Source of the DNA: Megascapheus bottae
Lineage: Eukaryota > Chordata > Mammalia > Rodentia > Geomyidae
Length of the DNA stretch: 64,000 nucleotides
Assembly (NCBI GenBank): GCA_024803745.1
Contig: JANJXV010000013.1
Location: 13,637,501 to 13,701,500, forward strand
Reading direction: 5' to 3'
Of the stretch, positions 21,209-31,247 are shown in pieces. Below the pieces are notes generated by a model. It did no database searches. It was not told the origin of the DNA and saw only the letters and a program-made list of their open reading frames with translations. A program made the translations under genes and the position numbers. Within the stretch, counting starts at the first letter, position 1. Each line of letters starts with the position of its first letter.

Positions 21209-21390
21209 CAGGGCCAGGAGCTTGGACTAGTGTTAGCATGCTCCCCTAGCATGCACAAAGCCCTGGGTTCAATTCCCCAGAACCACATACACAGAAAAAG
21301 CCAGACGTGGCACTGTGGCTCAAGTGGCAGAGTGTTAGCCTTGAGCAAAAAAGTATCCAAGGATAGTGCATAAGCCCTCAAGGACTGGCA
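21209..21390 (+). repeat. IDL-Geo SINE, sense, fused to the L1 tail
   Basis: Dimer with 'agggccaggagcttggacta' and Geo 'cactgtggctcaagtggcag', with a shortened 3' end and A-tail. Confidence 0.92.
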
Positions 21391-21406
21391 AAAAAAAAGT
21401 GATACA

Positions 21407-21757
21407 AAGTTGTAAAAGTGATAAAATGTGATATATTTTAACTTACGAGGTAAGTTAGTTTAAATTTCAAAAGATAAAATAATTACATAGGAGCTTGAGA
21501 TAAAAAATAGTGTAGGACATATATAAAAGACCAAGGATATACAAATCTTGGTATACTGTATATGTTTATTGGAGTAAGCAGACCCTTTTTTATGTTTAGC
21601 CTTGTTACTGATCTAAAGAGACTGCCTTTATATCTATCTATCTATATCTATATATCTTTACATATATAGATATATGTACAGAGGTTTGGAAATTAGGCAA
21701 CTCTGGGCTTTACTCTTCTCCTTCCCCTGTGTTTGCAAAACCATATTCCATTCTAGA
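21407..21757. other. Unassigned intron with TATC/TATA low complexity
   Basis: 'tatctatctatctatatcta' and related repeats at 21630-21680. Otherwise unassigned. Confidence 0.5.
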
Positions 21758-22740
21758 AACTGAAGATTCAGTGGTGTATAAAACAAAGGTTATGCCACAT
21801 GGAGTACATTCTAGTTAGGGAATAATATAAATAAGTGAATAATTAAATATACTAGTCAGTCAGTGATAATGACATGTAGTTGAAAAGTGAGCCAAGAGTG
21901 CCAGGGAGCAGATGCACTTCAGTTGCTTACTACCTAACAACGTAGACATTGGATACTGAGCAAGGCAGAGAAGTCAGTTTTAACAGACTATTGCAATAAT
22001 CCAAGCACCAGATAATAATCATGGCTGAAAAGAGGAGGCTACAGAAGAAGAGATAAGCTATAATCAGAGCCTATTTCATTTTGTGGACCTAGGCAAAGAT
22101 GACTTCTTTTGCTTGTTCTGTAACTTGAACTCAAGGCTTTTTCACTGTGAACTAGTGTTCTACCATACCTCCATTTCTGGCTTTTTGCTGGTTATTTAGA
22201 ACTGAGTTATGGATTTGTCTGCCTGGGATAGCTCTGAGATGTGAATTTTAGATCTCAGCCCCCTATGTAGCTAGGAACATATCTATGAAGCTAGCAGTTT
22301 CAAGCATAGATGATTTCTCAGAACAATACCTGTGTTATCTAAGTGGAGAAAAAAAGAATCAGTGATGATACTGAGATTTTAAATTTGAACATCTAGGTTC
22401 AACTGGGTTCAAAATAATTTACTAGGGCAGAATCAAGTCAGTGAAGACTTTGTTTTTAAACATATTAAGGTCTTAAAATTCCATTAAATTTCAAATGTCA
22501 AATATGCATTTGGGGGCTAAGGAAGGTGATGGATAGGAATGAAAAGTTCAGGACTTACACATAGTGATAGGTGTTAAAGCCATGATCTTGGGTGAGCTGT
22601 TATTAGTGAGTATAAAGAGAAGGTGGTCAGTGACTGTACAGCACTCCAGTATTTACAGGACTGGAATGGAGAAAAACCAGCAAGGTAGAATTGAATGGCT
22701 CTGGAGATAGAAGTAGACCAAAGAGCAATGTTATGTAAAT
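21758..22740 (+). mobile_element. Ancient L1M-type 3' UTR relic, interrupted by a SINE
   Basis: Segments such as 'tggagtacattctagttagg', 'agactattgcaataatccaa', 'gaatcagtgatgatactga' and 'gatcttgggtgagctgttat' follow a long, old mammalian LINE 3' region in sense order. An antisense SINE relic (22100-22305) splits it. The exact subfamily is not assignable by eye. Confidence 0.6.
22100..22305 (-). repeat. B1-Geo SINE relic, antisense
   Basis: 'tgtaacttgaactcaaggct', 'ctggctttttgctggttatt' and 'tagatctcagccccctatgt' keep the antisense Geo, linker and B1 order, with strong divergence. Confidence 0.75.
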
Positions 22741-23102
22741 TTAGTACTTTTATTTTCCATTTGCATACTCAACTGGAATATGAGCCCAAGTCTTCTGATT
22801 GGAAGCTGAACTCTGTTCTTTTCATGGCACCTGGTTGTTCAAGAATGTAATTGCCTGCGTGAATTTGCAAATCTCTAATAGCCTCTTTTTAAAATCTCTT
22901 TTTGAGGAAAAGATTTCTCTTTATTGTGCAGCCTTCATGATTTCATCTATTCATATATTATATAGTATTGTAACAATTCTAAATTTGCTAAGTTCTAGGA
23001 ATACTATAGTCAGTATGATTACACCCATGCTTTTTTCTAATTTTCACTATAGGGAGAAGAAGGATATCAACTATAAACAATTACATAGAAATATTTGTAA
23101 TT
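22741..23102. other. Unassigned intronic sequence
   Basis: No exon or repeat recognised. Confidence 0.45.
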
Positions 23103-23328
23103 GGCCAGGCACTAGTGGCTCACACCTGTAATTCTAGCTACTCAGGAGGCTAAGATACCAGGATCACGGTCTGAAGCCAGCCCAGACAAGAAAGTCTGTG
23201 GGACTCTTTATCTAATTAGCCACCAAAAAATGCCAGAAGTAGAGCTGTGACTCAAGAGGTAGAGTGCTAACCTTTAGCAAAAAAAAGCTCAGGAACAGCA
23301 CACAGGGTCCAGTTTCAAGCCCCAGAAC
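23103..23328 (+). repeat. B1-Geo SINE, sense
   Basis: Head 'ggccaggcactagtggctca', linker 'tttatctaattagccacc', Geo half. The tail has become a CG/CA-rich dinucleotide stretch. Confidence 0.93.
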
Positions 23329-23380
23329 CAGCATGCGCATGTGCGCTCACACGTGCACGCACGCATGCACACACACACAG
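23329..23380. repeat. CA/CG-rich low-complexity tail
   Basis: 'atgcgcatgtgcgctcacac' to 'acacacacag'. Alternating purine-pyrimidine sequence with several CpGs, which is unusual in this AT-rich intron. Confidence 0.85.
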
Positions 23381-23564
23381 CATAGCCGGTGAACCAGATT
23401 TCACTATTGCAGAGCTGTGCTTCTGCATGTGTTAAAATATTGCCTGTAAACCCAGAGTTAATATATTACAGTAATGCAAAAGATGTTGGTTTTTTTGTCA
23501 AGGCTAGACAGTATGGGAGCTTTTTCTTCATATCCCTGCCTAATTCTTTTCTATCCGTCTTTAG

Positions 23565-23709
23565 GAGTATGTATCCTGTTTGGAAATCTTTTCTCGAAGG
23601 AACAATGCAGGTAGCCCAGTCTCGGATCAATATATGTGAAAACTATAAAAACTTCATTTCTGAACCTGCAAGGACAGTAAGAAGCATAAAAGAACAGCAA
23701 CTAAAAAGG
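23565..23709 (+). CDS. FCHSD2: FCHSD2 coding exon (F-BAR domain, ~residues 82-129)
   Basis: Exon of 145 bp after the acceptor 'tatccgtctttag' and before the weak-looking donor 'gtattg'. The first G completes the Arg codon from 15339, then 48 codons follow, including SMYPVWKSFLEGTMQVAQSR and NICENYKNFISEPARTVRS. It ends in phase 0 at QLKR. It encodes the middle of the F-BAR helical bundle, where conserved Arg/Lys residues face the membrane in this family. Two positions (the Ile in QSRIN and in RSIKE) may differ from human Met and Leu, from memory. The frame stays open into the intron as far as 23805, which is chance. Confidence 0.97.
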
Positions 23710-24399
23710 GTATTGTTTCTATTTCTGTTCTTATTATATATTTTAATATCTCAGTGCTGCATTTGTAATCTTTATGATTATACTATCTGTATGATTATAC
23801 TTTAGCTTCTTAAAATAAGATTTTTTAAAAATACACCTTTTACAAATGTTTGTGGCAACATCTTACGAAGATTTTCCAGTATTCTTTTACTACTGTATTT
23901 TGTTAACTGATTAAGGTGTATATAATTTGAATATGTGGAAATCGGAAAAACTCATAAAAATACTCTTAGAAAACATTTAGCAATATTACTTTTCAATATA
24001 GCACAAGTAAATATGCCTACATTATTTCACAATATCTAATATGTTTTAAAATAGTTACATTGATAAGCTCACTAAGTTTTGAAAAAAGTTTGCCTTAACC
24101 ATCTCAGTTTCTGCTGAAGCCATTTTCCATAATCAAAAGGAAGTTAACATGTTTTAACTAAATATACTAATAACTATTTTTTGAAAAAAGTTTGCTTCCA
24201 AATTTAATAATATCAATTGTACATATGAATAAACTTTTTTTCAAAAGGTCCTCTTTGATTATATAGAAATTAATTCATAGGAAATGTTATTATTTAATAG
24301 GATTTTAATGTAATGCTTACTGCTTCAAAATAGATGTTTGACTTATTATAATTACTGTGTGCCAGAGCTGTATTTACTATCCTTTCTATGCTTGTAAAT
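23710..24399. other. SINE-free intron after the exon
   Basis: AT-rich. 'tttgaaaaaagtttgc' occurs twice (24079-24094 and 24180-24195). No family recognised. Confidence 0.5.
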
Positions 24400-24550
24400 G
24401 GTACCTTATCAGCTTATAATCTCCACATTACTAATGAAGAACTTGAGATCCAGATCTCAGGTTAATTTAACTGCCCAAGTCTGTGGTTACTAAGTAGAAA
24501 TGGCAAAATGTAAATATAGGCTGTTCTACTCCAGAGTCTCTAACCCATTG
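24400..24550 (-). repeat. MIR, antisense
   Basis: 'aatgaagaacttgagatcca', 'aactgcccaagtctgtggtt' and 'actccagagtctctaaccc' follow the antisense MIR core in order. Confidence 0.75.
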
Positions 24551-24597
24551 AGATGTTAGAACTTGGATTCTGGAGTGAAAAGAGTCCTTTCTCCCTC

Positions 24598-24821
24598 TTT
24601 TTTTTTTTTTTTTTTTGGCCAGTCCTGGGGCTTGAACTCAGGGTTGAGCACTGTCCTTGGACTTTCTCAAGGCTAGAGCTCTACCACTTGAGCCACAGCA
24701 CCACTTCCGGCTTTTTCTATGTATATGGTACTGTGAAATCGAACCTGGGTCCTCGTCCTCGCGCATTCTAGGCAAGCACTCTAAGCAAACTCAGGCAAGC
24801 ACTCTAGGCAAACTCCTGGCT
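24598..24821 (-). repeat. IDL-Geo SINE, antisense, with a small duplication
   Basis: Full antisense dimer. The 'ggcaagcactcta' segment near its head appears twice ('gcaaactcaggcaagcactc'). Confidence 0.93.
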
Positions 24822-24957
24822 CTAGTTCTCTCTCTTTTCATCCTGAATTGTACCTATTCACTGTGGTTACTTTTTTCTTGCCTTTACATTCAGTAAAAGT
24901 TCATTAGTTCCCAGGGAGGGTGAGAGGTGTTTAAATTGTGTCCTTTTTGTAAACAGT

Positions 24958-25071
24958 GTTACCAAAATTGAGACTATCTATATGCCCAATAAGTTGTTAC
25001 CAAAATTAAGACTGTGTATATGCCAAATAAGTTGTTACCAAAATTGAGACTGTCTATATGCCCAATAAGTA
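24958..25071. repeat. 38-bp tandem repeat, three units
   Basis: Units at 24958-24995, 24996-25033 and 25034-25071, each starting 'gttaccaaaatt' and ending 'aataagt'. Units 1 and 3 are nearly identical and unit 2 differs at a few bases. They are not part of any SINE or L1 I recognise. Confidence 0.95.
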
Positions 25072-25131
25072 ATTAGTTTTTTATTGTTTTTTTTTTTCTA
25101 GAAGTTACTAGTACTTTGGAAAATAAAAAAC

Positions 25132-25390
25132 TAACTGGGCATAGTGGCTCTCACCTATAATTCTAGCTACTCAGAATGCTGAGATCTGAAGATCGCTGTT
25201 CAAAGCCAGCCCTGGCACTAAAGTTCATGAAGCTTTTATCTTCAGTTAATCATCAGAAAACTGGAAGTGGTGCTGTGGCTCAAGGGGTAGAACGGTAGCC
25301 TTTAGCTGAAGAGCTCAGGCACAGGGCCCAGGCCCAGAATTCAAGTCCCACAACTGACAAAACAAAACAAAACAAAAAGAAGAAAGAAAA
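25132..25390 (+). repeat. B1-Geo SINE, sense
   Basis: Head 'aactgggcatagtggctctc', linker 'tatcttcagttaatcatcag', Geo half, and an (AACAA)n tail. Confidence 0.93.
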
Positions 25391-25611
25391 TATAAAACTA
25401 ATATAAGGAAACAATATTTCAGCAGATTTCTAAAATTTTGATTTTGATTAAGATTTTCAGAATATTTTTTGAAAAAAGCAGAAGAAAGCTAATCTTCTGT
25501 TTGCCAAAGATGACTTGATTGATTTCAGTAGCATGAAATCAATGTTAAATATATGTGCGTGTAAACTGACATGTTAAATTGAAATACCTCTATACAAATA
25601 CTTAAAGGTAA

Positions 25612-26045
25612 TAAACAGTTGCTGATAGCTCACACCTGTAATCCTGGTTACTTAGGACTAAGATCTGAGGTTTGAAGTCAACCCAGACAGGAGACTTTTT
25701 TTTTTTTTTTTTTTTGCCAGTCCTGGGCTTGAGCTCAGGGCCTGAGCACTGTCCTTGGACTTTCTCAAGGCTAGAGCTCTACCACTTGAGCCTCAGCACC
25801 ATTTGCTGCTTTTTTCTATGTATGTGGTACCAAGGAATCGAACCCGGGTCTTTGTGCATGCTAGGCAAGCACCTTACCACTAGGCCAAATTCCCGGCCTT
25901 TGTGAGACTCTTATCTCCAGTTGACCACCAGAAAACTGATGTGGCACTGTGGCTCAAAGTGGTAGAGTGCTAGCCTTGAGTGAAAAAGCTTAGGGACAGC
26001 ATTCAGGCCCTGAGTTCAAGACTCACAATCAGCAAAACATAAAAT
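25612..26045 (+). repeat. B1-Geo SINE, sense, split by an IDL-Geo insertion
   Basis: The head lies at 25612-25694 ('gctcacacctgtaatcctgg') and the linker and Geo at 25900-26045 ('gactcttatctccagttgac'). The 205 bp between is an antisense SINE. Confidence 0.93.
25695..25899 (-). repeat. IDL-Geo SINE, antisense, nested in B1-Geo
   Basis: Near-consensus dimer with a 22-T tail, ending 'aggccaaattcccggcc'. Younger than the SINE it splits. Confidence 0.96.
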
Positions 26046-26502
26046 AAAAAAGATAATAAAATCAACAAATGTGTGTATAATATGTATACTATATATACAC
26101 ATACATGTAAATTTTAACCTTTAGAGCACTCAATATCATTTGTATAAGAATGCCTACGTCTCTTTTTTTCCCCCCAAGATGGCTACATAAACTCCATATT
26201 TGATGCTTGCTTTTGCTTATTGGGTGGTGCCCTACCATCTGAGCCAGTCCTCCAACCCAAAAAGTATCTCTTAAAACAAGCAAACTGAACAAACTAGATT
26301 ATCCCTGACCAATGATTTTAAGTTAGAGGAAAATGTCTGTGTGTCCTGTGTCTGTATGTTCATTCATGTAGAAAGAGTAGAAGGCAGGCACAAAGTTAAT
26401 ATTAACATTAACTTTATAACCACGTGGAAAGACTGTCTTCATTGCCAATGTATTTATCAATTCTATTTCAATGACTGTTAGAATGTTTTGAAAGATTTAG
26501 AA
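26046..26502. other. Intron with a weak ID-type relic
   Basis: At 26165-26265, 'ttgggtggtgccctaccatc' and 'tgagccagtcctccaaccc' resemble an antisense SINE half. The rest is unassigned. Confidence 0.4.
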
Positions 26503-26715
26503 TTGTTTTTGTCAGTTGGGAAACTTGTACTCTGTGCTTGGATGTTATTCCTAAGCTCTTCAGCTCAAAGCCACCGCCCTACCCCTTGAGCCACAGTGCC
26601 ACTTACTGTTTTCTAGTAATTAATTGGAGAGAGTCTCACTTATTAGTGCCCAGGCTGGCTTTGAACCATGATCCTCAGATCTCAGCCTCCTGAGTAGCTA
26701 GGATTACAGGCCAGT
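26503..26715 (-). repeat. B1-Geo SINE, antisense
   Basis: Antisense Geo ('gctcaaagccaccgccctac'), linker, and B1 head. The last ~15 bp of the head are replaced by 'cagtcattatccccccccc'. Confidence 0.9.
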
Positions 26716-27099
26716 CATTATCCCCCCCCCCACTTGATTGATGAGATTTGACAGTTACCTTAACTGTGAATTAACTTGTTTTATGTTATAGCGGATAATA
26801 ATGGTGTTTATGTTCCTCTTAGGAAGTTGTTGAACATTAAGTATGTTATCGGGCATACATCTTACAACTTGGGATTGCAAGTTCTATAATAAATGCTATA
26901 AGTCTATTTCAAACTGCTTTCAGCCAAGAAGAGAAAGTATTAATTTTCATAACTAAAAATTCTAAGACTTAGGGCATGGGCAGATCCAGGACACAAAAGT
27001 TGGTATTAGAATCAACTCTTCTTTTGATCTATTGTCTCTGCTTTCTCCCATACTTTTATTCTCTACCTTGTGGTTCTTGGGTGTATAAATAACTCTTAG
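26716..27099. other. Unassigned intronic sequence
   Basis: No repeat or exon recognised. Confidence 0.45.
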
Positions 27100-27600
27100 C
27101 AATCCTAGATTCTCCATGATTGTCAGCAGGATAGTTCTCTTAGTGGCTACATCATTTTTGCATTCCCGGAACAGAGTACAATAGTTTCACTTTCTCTACA
27201 ACCTTACCAATACTGTCTTAAAGCAAAACAAAAAACAAACAAACAAACCAACAAAAACTGGTGGGCCAGGAGTTTGGCTTAGTGGTAGAATGTTTGCCTA
27301 GCATGCATGAAGAAGATCCAGGTTCAATTCCTTGGTATCACATACATAGAAAAAAGCTTGAAGTGGTGTGTAGCTCAAGTGGTAGAGCACTAGCCTTGAG
27401 GAAAACCCGAGGACAGTGCTCAGGCTCTGAGTTTAGTCACCAGGACTGGCAAAAAACAATAGGTATATCAAACAGGTGTGAGATAATATTTCATTGGGGT
27501 TATGGTTTCCTGTTGGTTAGTGATGTTGAACAGTCTTGTGATTATTTTTTTCTTCACAATTAGCTTCTAATTTTTTAATTATGTTTTTATTCTACACATT
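27100..27600 (-). mobile_element. Ancient LINE-1 fragment, antisense, split by a SINE
   Basis: 'gcattcccggaacagagtac', 'ctctacaaccttaccaatac', then after the SINE 'caggtgtgagataatatttc' and 'ttagtgatgttgaacagtct' are antisense ORF2/3' landmarks of old L1. Confidence 0.72.
27261..27456 (+). repeat. IDL-Geo SINE, sense, inside L1
   Basis: Full dimer from 'ggtgggccaggagtttggct' to 'caggactggcaaaaa'. Confidence 0.94.
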
Positions 27601-28225
27601 TTAATATGGTAATTTATTCATTATCTTAAATCAATAATTTTATTATTCCTAAATTTTGTTCCAAATTACTGTTTATAATCTACCTTGATTAGTAGTTTAC
27701 TACTTCATGAAAAGTAGAAAAATACTTCAGCAGTGTAATTCTATTATTTCTGCCTTGATGACTTCACTTTGTTAGATTCTGTAACTTTGTCCATGTCTTT
27801 TGCAATTTTTCTGTATTTCTACTCTGTGTGTCTGTCTGTCTCTCTCTGTCTCTGTCTCTCTCTATTTCTCTCTGTCTGTCTGTCTCTCTCTCTTTCTCTG
27901 AATATTTCCCATTGATCTGTCTAGCATTACATTAGCACTGTTCTATTTCTAACTTGTGGAAACTTGATGTGTTTTTAATTTCTAGGCTCTTTTTGTCTGA
28001 CTTGTAAAAAATATATTTTCTGATTCAGATACAGTTCTCCATGTTTCCTTTGTGCTCTTTTCCCTCTTCTCTTGAATCTGGAGCCTGGTGCATGCTAAGA
28101 AAGTGCTGTATCACCACATTACATCTCCAACACCTATCCTTTTCCTTTATCTTCTTAAATATGTTACTCCTGATCTGTTTTATAATTCTAGTATCTGAAC
28201 CACTTTGGGCTTTGGGTATCTTTTT
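27601..28225. other. Intron with a TCTG/TCTC repeat
   Basis: (TCTG)n/(TCTC)n low complexity at 27824-27899. A weak antisense ID monomer ('tgcatgctaagaaagtgctg') near 28065-28135. Nothing else recognised. Confidence 0.5.
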
Positions 28226-28430
28226 TTTTTTTTTTTGGTCCATCCTGGGGGCTTAACCTCAGGGCCTGGGCACTGTCCTTAGACACTTTTTGCTCAAGGC
28301 TAGCACTCTGCCACTTGAGCCACAGCACCATTTATGGCTTTATCTGAATATGTGGTACTGATGAATCGAACCCAAGGCTTTGTGCTTGCTAGGCAAGCAC
28401 TCTACCACCAGGCTATGCTCCCTGCCCCAC
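28226..28430 (-). repeat. IDL-Geo SINE, antisense, with TSD
   Basis: Full dimer. TSD 'tttgggtatcttttt' at 28211-28225 and 28431-28445. Confidence 0.96.
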
Positions 28431-28445
28431 TTTGGGTATCTTTTT

Positions 28446-28789
28446 ATCAGTGCCAATATTTTGGTTTTCATCATTTGGGTCTATAGCATTAGACTCCAGT
28501 GCTGGAGCTTGTAGATAAAAGTTGTGGAAGCTCTGAGTGATGTTATTTACAAAGTTTGACAGGCAGATAGAATATTGAGATTTATAATGAGAGACTATCA
28601 TAAGAATTATACTGTAGTCTTTTCCAGGTCATTTTTTATCTGCTGACATCTGCTTGTAAATGAAAACAAGAGCCATAGCAACCTAAGGCTTTGTGCCATT
28701 CTATTTGCTTACCCATGTCTTTCTCATTATACTGACTTTTACTTCCTTCCAATGAAGTAATTCTGATTCAGAGATTGTGGATGATTGGA
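28446..28789. other. Unassigned intronic sequence
   Basis: No repeat or exon recognised. Confidence 0.45.
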
Positions 28790-28872
28790 AAACTGTGGAC
28801 ATAGCGCACTGTTAAAGTGCATGTTTAGCATGTATGGCCCTGAACTATACCCCTAGTAACACACACATGAAA
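28790..28872 (+). repeat. ID-like monomer, sense
   Basis: 'tagcgcactgttaaagtgca' and 'tgtttagcatgtatggccct' resemble a single ID monomer. Confidence 0.6.
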
Positions 28873-28879
28873 AGGAATG

Positions 28880-29075
28880 ATTATGATTCACATTTCTGTA
28901 ACAGTTTATAGTTTTCAAATAGCTACCATATCCATTATGGTTTCATTGATTCTCATCACAACCCTGACTGGGAATGTATTTCATTTTTCTAATGATAAAA
29001 CTAAAGCCAAAAATTCTTAGTAAGATTTAGTAAGTAGGAAGTTGGATGTACTACTTTCTAATTCTAAATTCCATA
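28880..29075 (-). repeat. MIR-like relic, antisense
   Basis: 'gattctcatcacaaccctga', 'ttctaatgataaaactaaag' and 'tagtaagtaggaagttggat' follow antisense MIR order. Confidence 0.6.
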
Positions 29076-29082
29076 CAATCTT

Positions 29083-29281
29083 TATTTTATTTTATTTGCT
29101 ATTCCTGGGGCTTGAACTCAGGGCTTGGGCACTGGCCTTGAGCTTTCTCAAGGCTAGTGCTCTACCACTTGAGCTATAGCACCACTTCCTGCTTTTTCTG
29201 TGTCTGTAATACCGAGGAATCCAACCCAGGGCTTCATGTATACTAGGCAAGCACTCTGCCACTAAGCCATATTTCTGGCCC
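29083..29281 (-). repeat. IDL-Geo SINE, antisense
   Basis: Dimer from 'gctattcctggggcttgaac' to 'aagccatatttctggccc'. Confidence 0.93.
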
Positions 29282-29309
29282 AATTGTATATAGTTTTTTT
29301 TCTTTTACT

Positions 29310-29452
29310 TATTTTTTAATTTTTGTCAGCACTTGAACTCAAGACCTGAGCACTGTACTTGGTCTTATGTATATGGTACTGAGGAATTGAACACAGGGCC
29401 TGGAGCTTCATGTATGTTAGGCAGGCACTCTACCACTAAACCACACTCCTGG
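29310..29452 (-). repeat. IDL-Geo SINE, antisense, internally deleted
   Basis: Antisense Geo start and full left monomer, with about 50 bp of the Geo/linker region missing. Confidence 0.88.
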
Positions 29453-29501
29453 CTACTATATATAATATTTAAAAAAAACAAAACAACAAAAAAAAGTTAG
29501 G

Positions 29502-29706
29502 GCCAGGAGAATAGCCTAGTGGTAGAGTGCTTGCCTAGCATGCACAAAGACCCAGGTTCAATTCCTTGGTATCACATACAGAAAAAGCTGGAAGTGGCAC
29601 TGTGGCTCAAGTGGCAGAGCAAATAGCCTTGAACAAAAAGTGTCTAAGGACAATGCCCAGGCCCTGATTCAAGCCCCAGGACTGACCAAAAAAAAAAAAA
29701 AAAAAA
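29502..29706 (+). repeat. IDL-Geo SINE, sense
   Basis: Full dimer with a long A-tail (about 20 A). Confidence 0.94.
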
Positions 29707-29715
29707 ACTTTACAG

Positions 29716-29910
29716 GGCCGGGGTGGGGGGGAGGGGAGGAGTTGGCCTAGTGGTAGAGTGCTGCACAAAGGCAGGTTTGATTCCTTGGTATCACATACAG
29801 AGAAAAGCTGGAAGTGGTGTGGTGGCTCAAGTGGTAGAACGCTAATCTTGAGAAATCCCAAGGACAGTGCTCAGGTCCTGAGATCCCAGGACTGGCAAAA
29901 CAACAAAAAA
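29716..29910 (+). repeat. IDL-Geo SINE, sense, with TSD
   Basis: Dimer with a G-rich expansion near its start ('ggggtgggggggaggggagg') and a short deletion in the left monomer. TSD 'aactttacag' at 29706-29715 and 29911-29920. Confidence 0.95.
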
Positions 29911-29920
29911 AACTTTACAG

Positions 29921-30365
29921 AAAAAAAAAATGTAATTTAGCTCCAGTACTTTAGTATACTCCTTAATTTTCTGACTCCATTTATCTGCTTTTATATTTTC
30001 AAGTGAACTTTTTAAGATTTTGAAGGAATACCAAATAGCTTTATTTTCTTGCCTTTATTGCCATCATATGTGTAACAGCAAGTTTTTTCATAGCTGTTCT
30101 TATGCTTTAATGTCAGTCATGGCAGCACTGGGTTATTTTGCAAAGCAGGATTGTTAAGCAAACTGTGATGCTGTTTGATACACTACTTGATGTGAAAGTA
30201 CCAGCTGTTCATCAGATTTTAATTTGCAATTTGAAGGACATTTAAAAATTCTGACTCTTTCCCAGGGTTTCTTTCCTGAAGGGTATCACATGGTCTTTAG
30301 GAAAAATTCATTTTCTGTAAATTTGAAAGCTAAAATTACAATAATTGCACTTTTGTATTTTACAG
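29921..30365. other. Repeat-free intron before the exon
   Basis: About 440 bp of unique sequence leading into the acceptor. Its lack of repeats is consistent with constraint, which is not shown. Confidence 0.4.
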
Positions 30366-30499
30366 TGTGTGGACCAGTTGACAAAGATCCAAACTGAATT
30401 ACAAGAGACAGTGAAAGATTTAGCTAAAGGCAAAAAGAAGTACTTTGAGACTGAACAGATGGCTCATGCAGTACGAGAGAAAGCTGACATTGAGGCAAA
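30366..30499 (+). CDS. FCHSD2: FCHSD2 coding exon (F-BAR domain, ~residues 130-174)
   Basis: Exon of 134 bp after 'tttgtattttacag' and before the strong donor 'gtatgt'. It starts in phase 0 with Cys-Val-Asp and encodes 44 codons, including DQLTKIQTELQETVKDLAKG and KKKYFETEQMAHAVREKADI. It ends after two bases (AA) of a Lys codon completed at 32165. The composition is that of a long amphipathic helix rich in Lys, Glu and Gln, as expected for the F-BAR coiled bundle. No stop or frameshift. I see no difference here from the human sequence as I recall it. Confidence 0.97.
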
Positions 30500-31068
30500 G
30501 TATGTGTTTTTGCCTTTCTAAGAAAATTAGTATGCAAGTAAACATTATCTTTGCTGATACTTTGTTCTCTCTTAATACAGAGCATAGACTCATTCTTAGG
30601 TTGTATTCGTTTTATTTGACCTACATGTATTATGTACTTTAGGTTACATTTTATTTTGTATTCTCTGATGTTTGTTTCTACTAATGTACCAAAATGGAGC
30701 TATTTGATTATTAAGTTGAATTTGGAAAGGAATGAAGATAAACGAGCATTGAAAGCTTATTGAAAGTTTAAAGTTGCTTTGTTGTCAAAAATTTGGGGCT
30801 TAGAATCTGATTCTATCATACTAGATTATGAATTCAATTGTGGTTGAAAATATCATGTTTCCAGGATGCCATTGGAGGACCATGGATATGTCAAGTGCAC
30901 AAATACTCTGATTTCCATTGAAACTTTGCCCAAGCACTGTTTTTAATTGTGCATGAAATTCTAGTACATACATATTTTAGAATATGTTTTAGCAATTGTG
31001 TCAATTTACTTTCAGTATTTGTAAGTTATAGTCCTTTATTTTGACAATAACAGGAAAAGAAGAAATTG
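30500..31068. other. Intron without recognised repeats
   Basis: Unique-looking AT-rich sequence. No exon or repeat recognised. Confidence 0.45.
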
Positions 31069-31247
31069 GATTTTTTTTTCTTTTTGGCCAGTCCTGGGCT
31101 TGGCACTTTTTGCTCAAGGCTAGTGCTCTGCCACTTGATCCATTGTGCCAGTCCCAGCCTTTTCTGTATATGTGATAACAAGGAATTGAACCCAGGGCTT
31201 TGTGAATGCTAGGCAAGCACTGTACCACTAGGCTATGCTCCCAGCCC
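31069..31247 (-). repeat. IDL-Geo SINE, antisense, small deletion
   Basis: Antisense dimer. The 'gctcagggcctgagc' segment is missing ('gggcttggcactttttgctc'). Confidence 0.92.

Noticed and set aside
23329..23380. CpG-rich patch considered as a CpG-island promoter
   Set aside because: Only ~50 bp, alternating CA/CG at a SINE tail. Far below island length.
24958..25071. Regular 38-bp repeats considered as a CRISPR array
   Set aside because: The units are contiguous without spacers, and the context is a mammalian intron.
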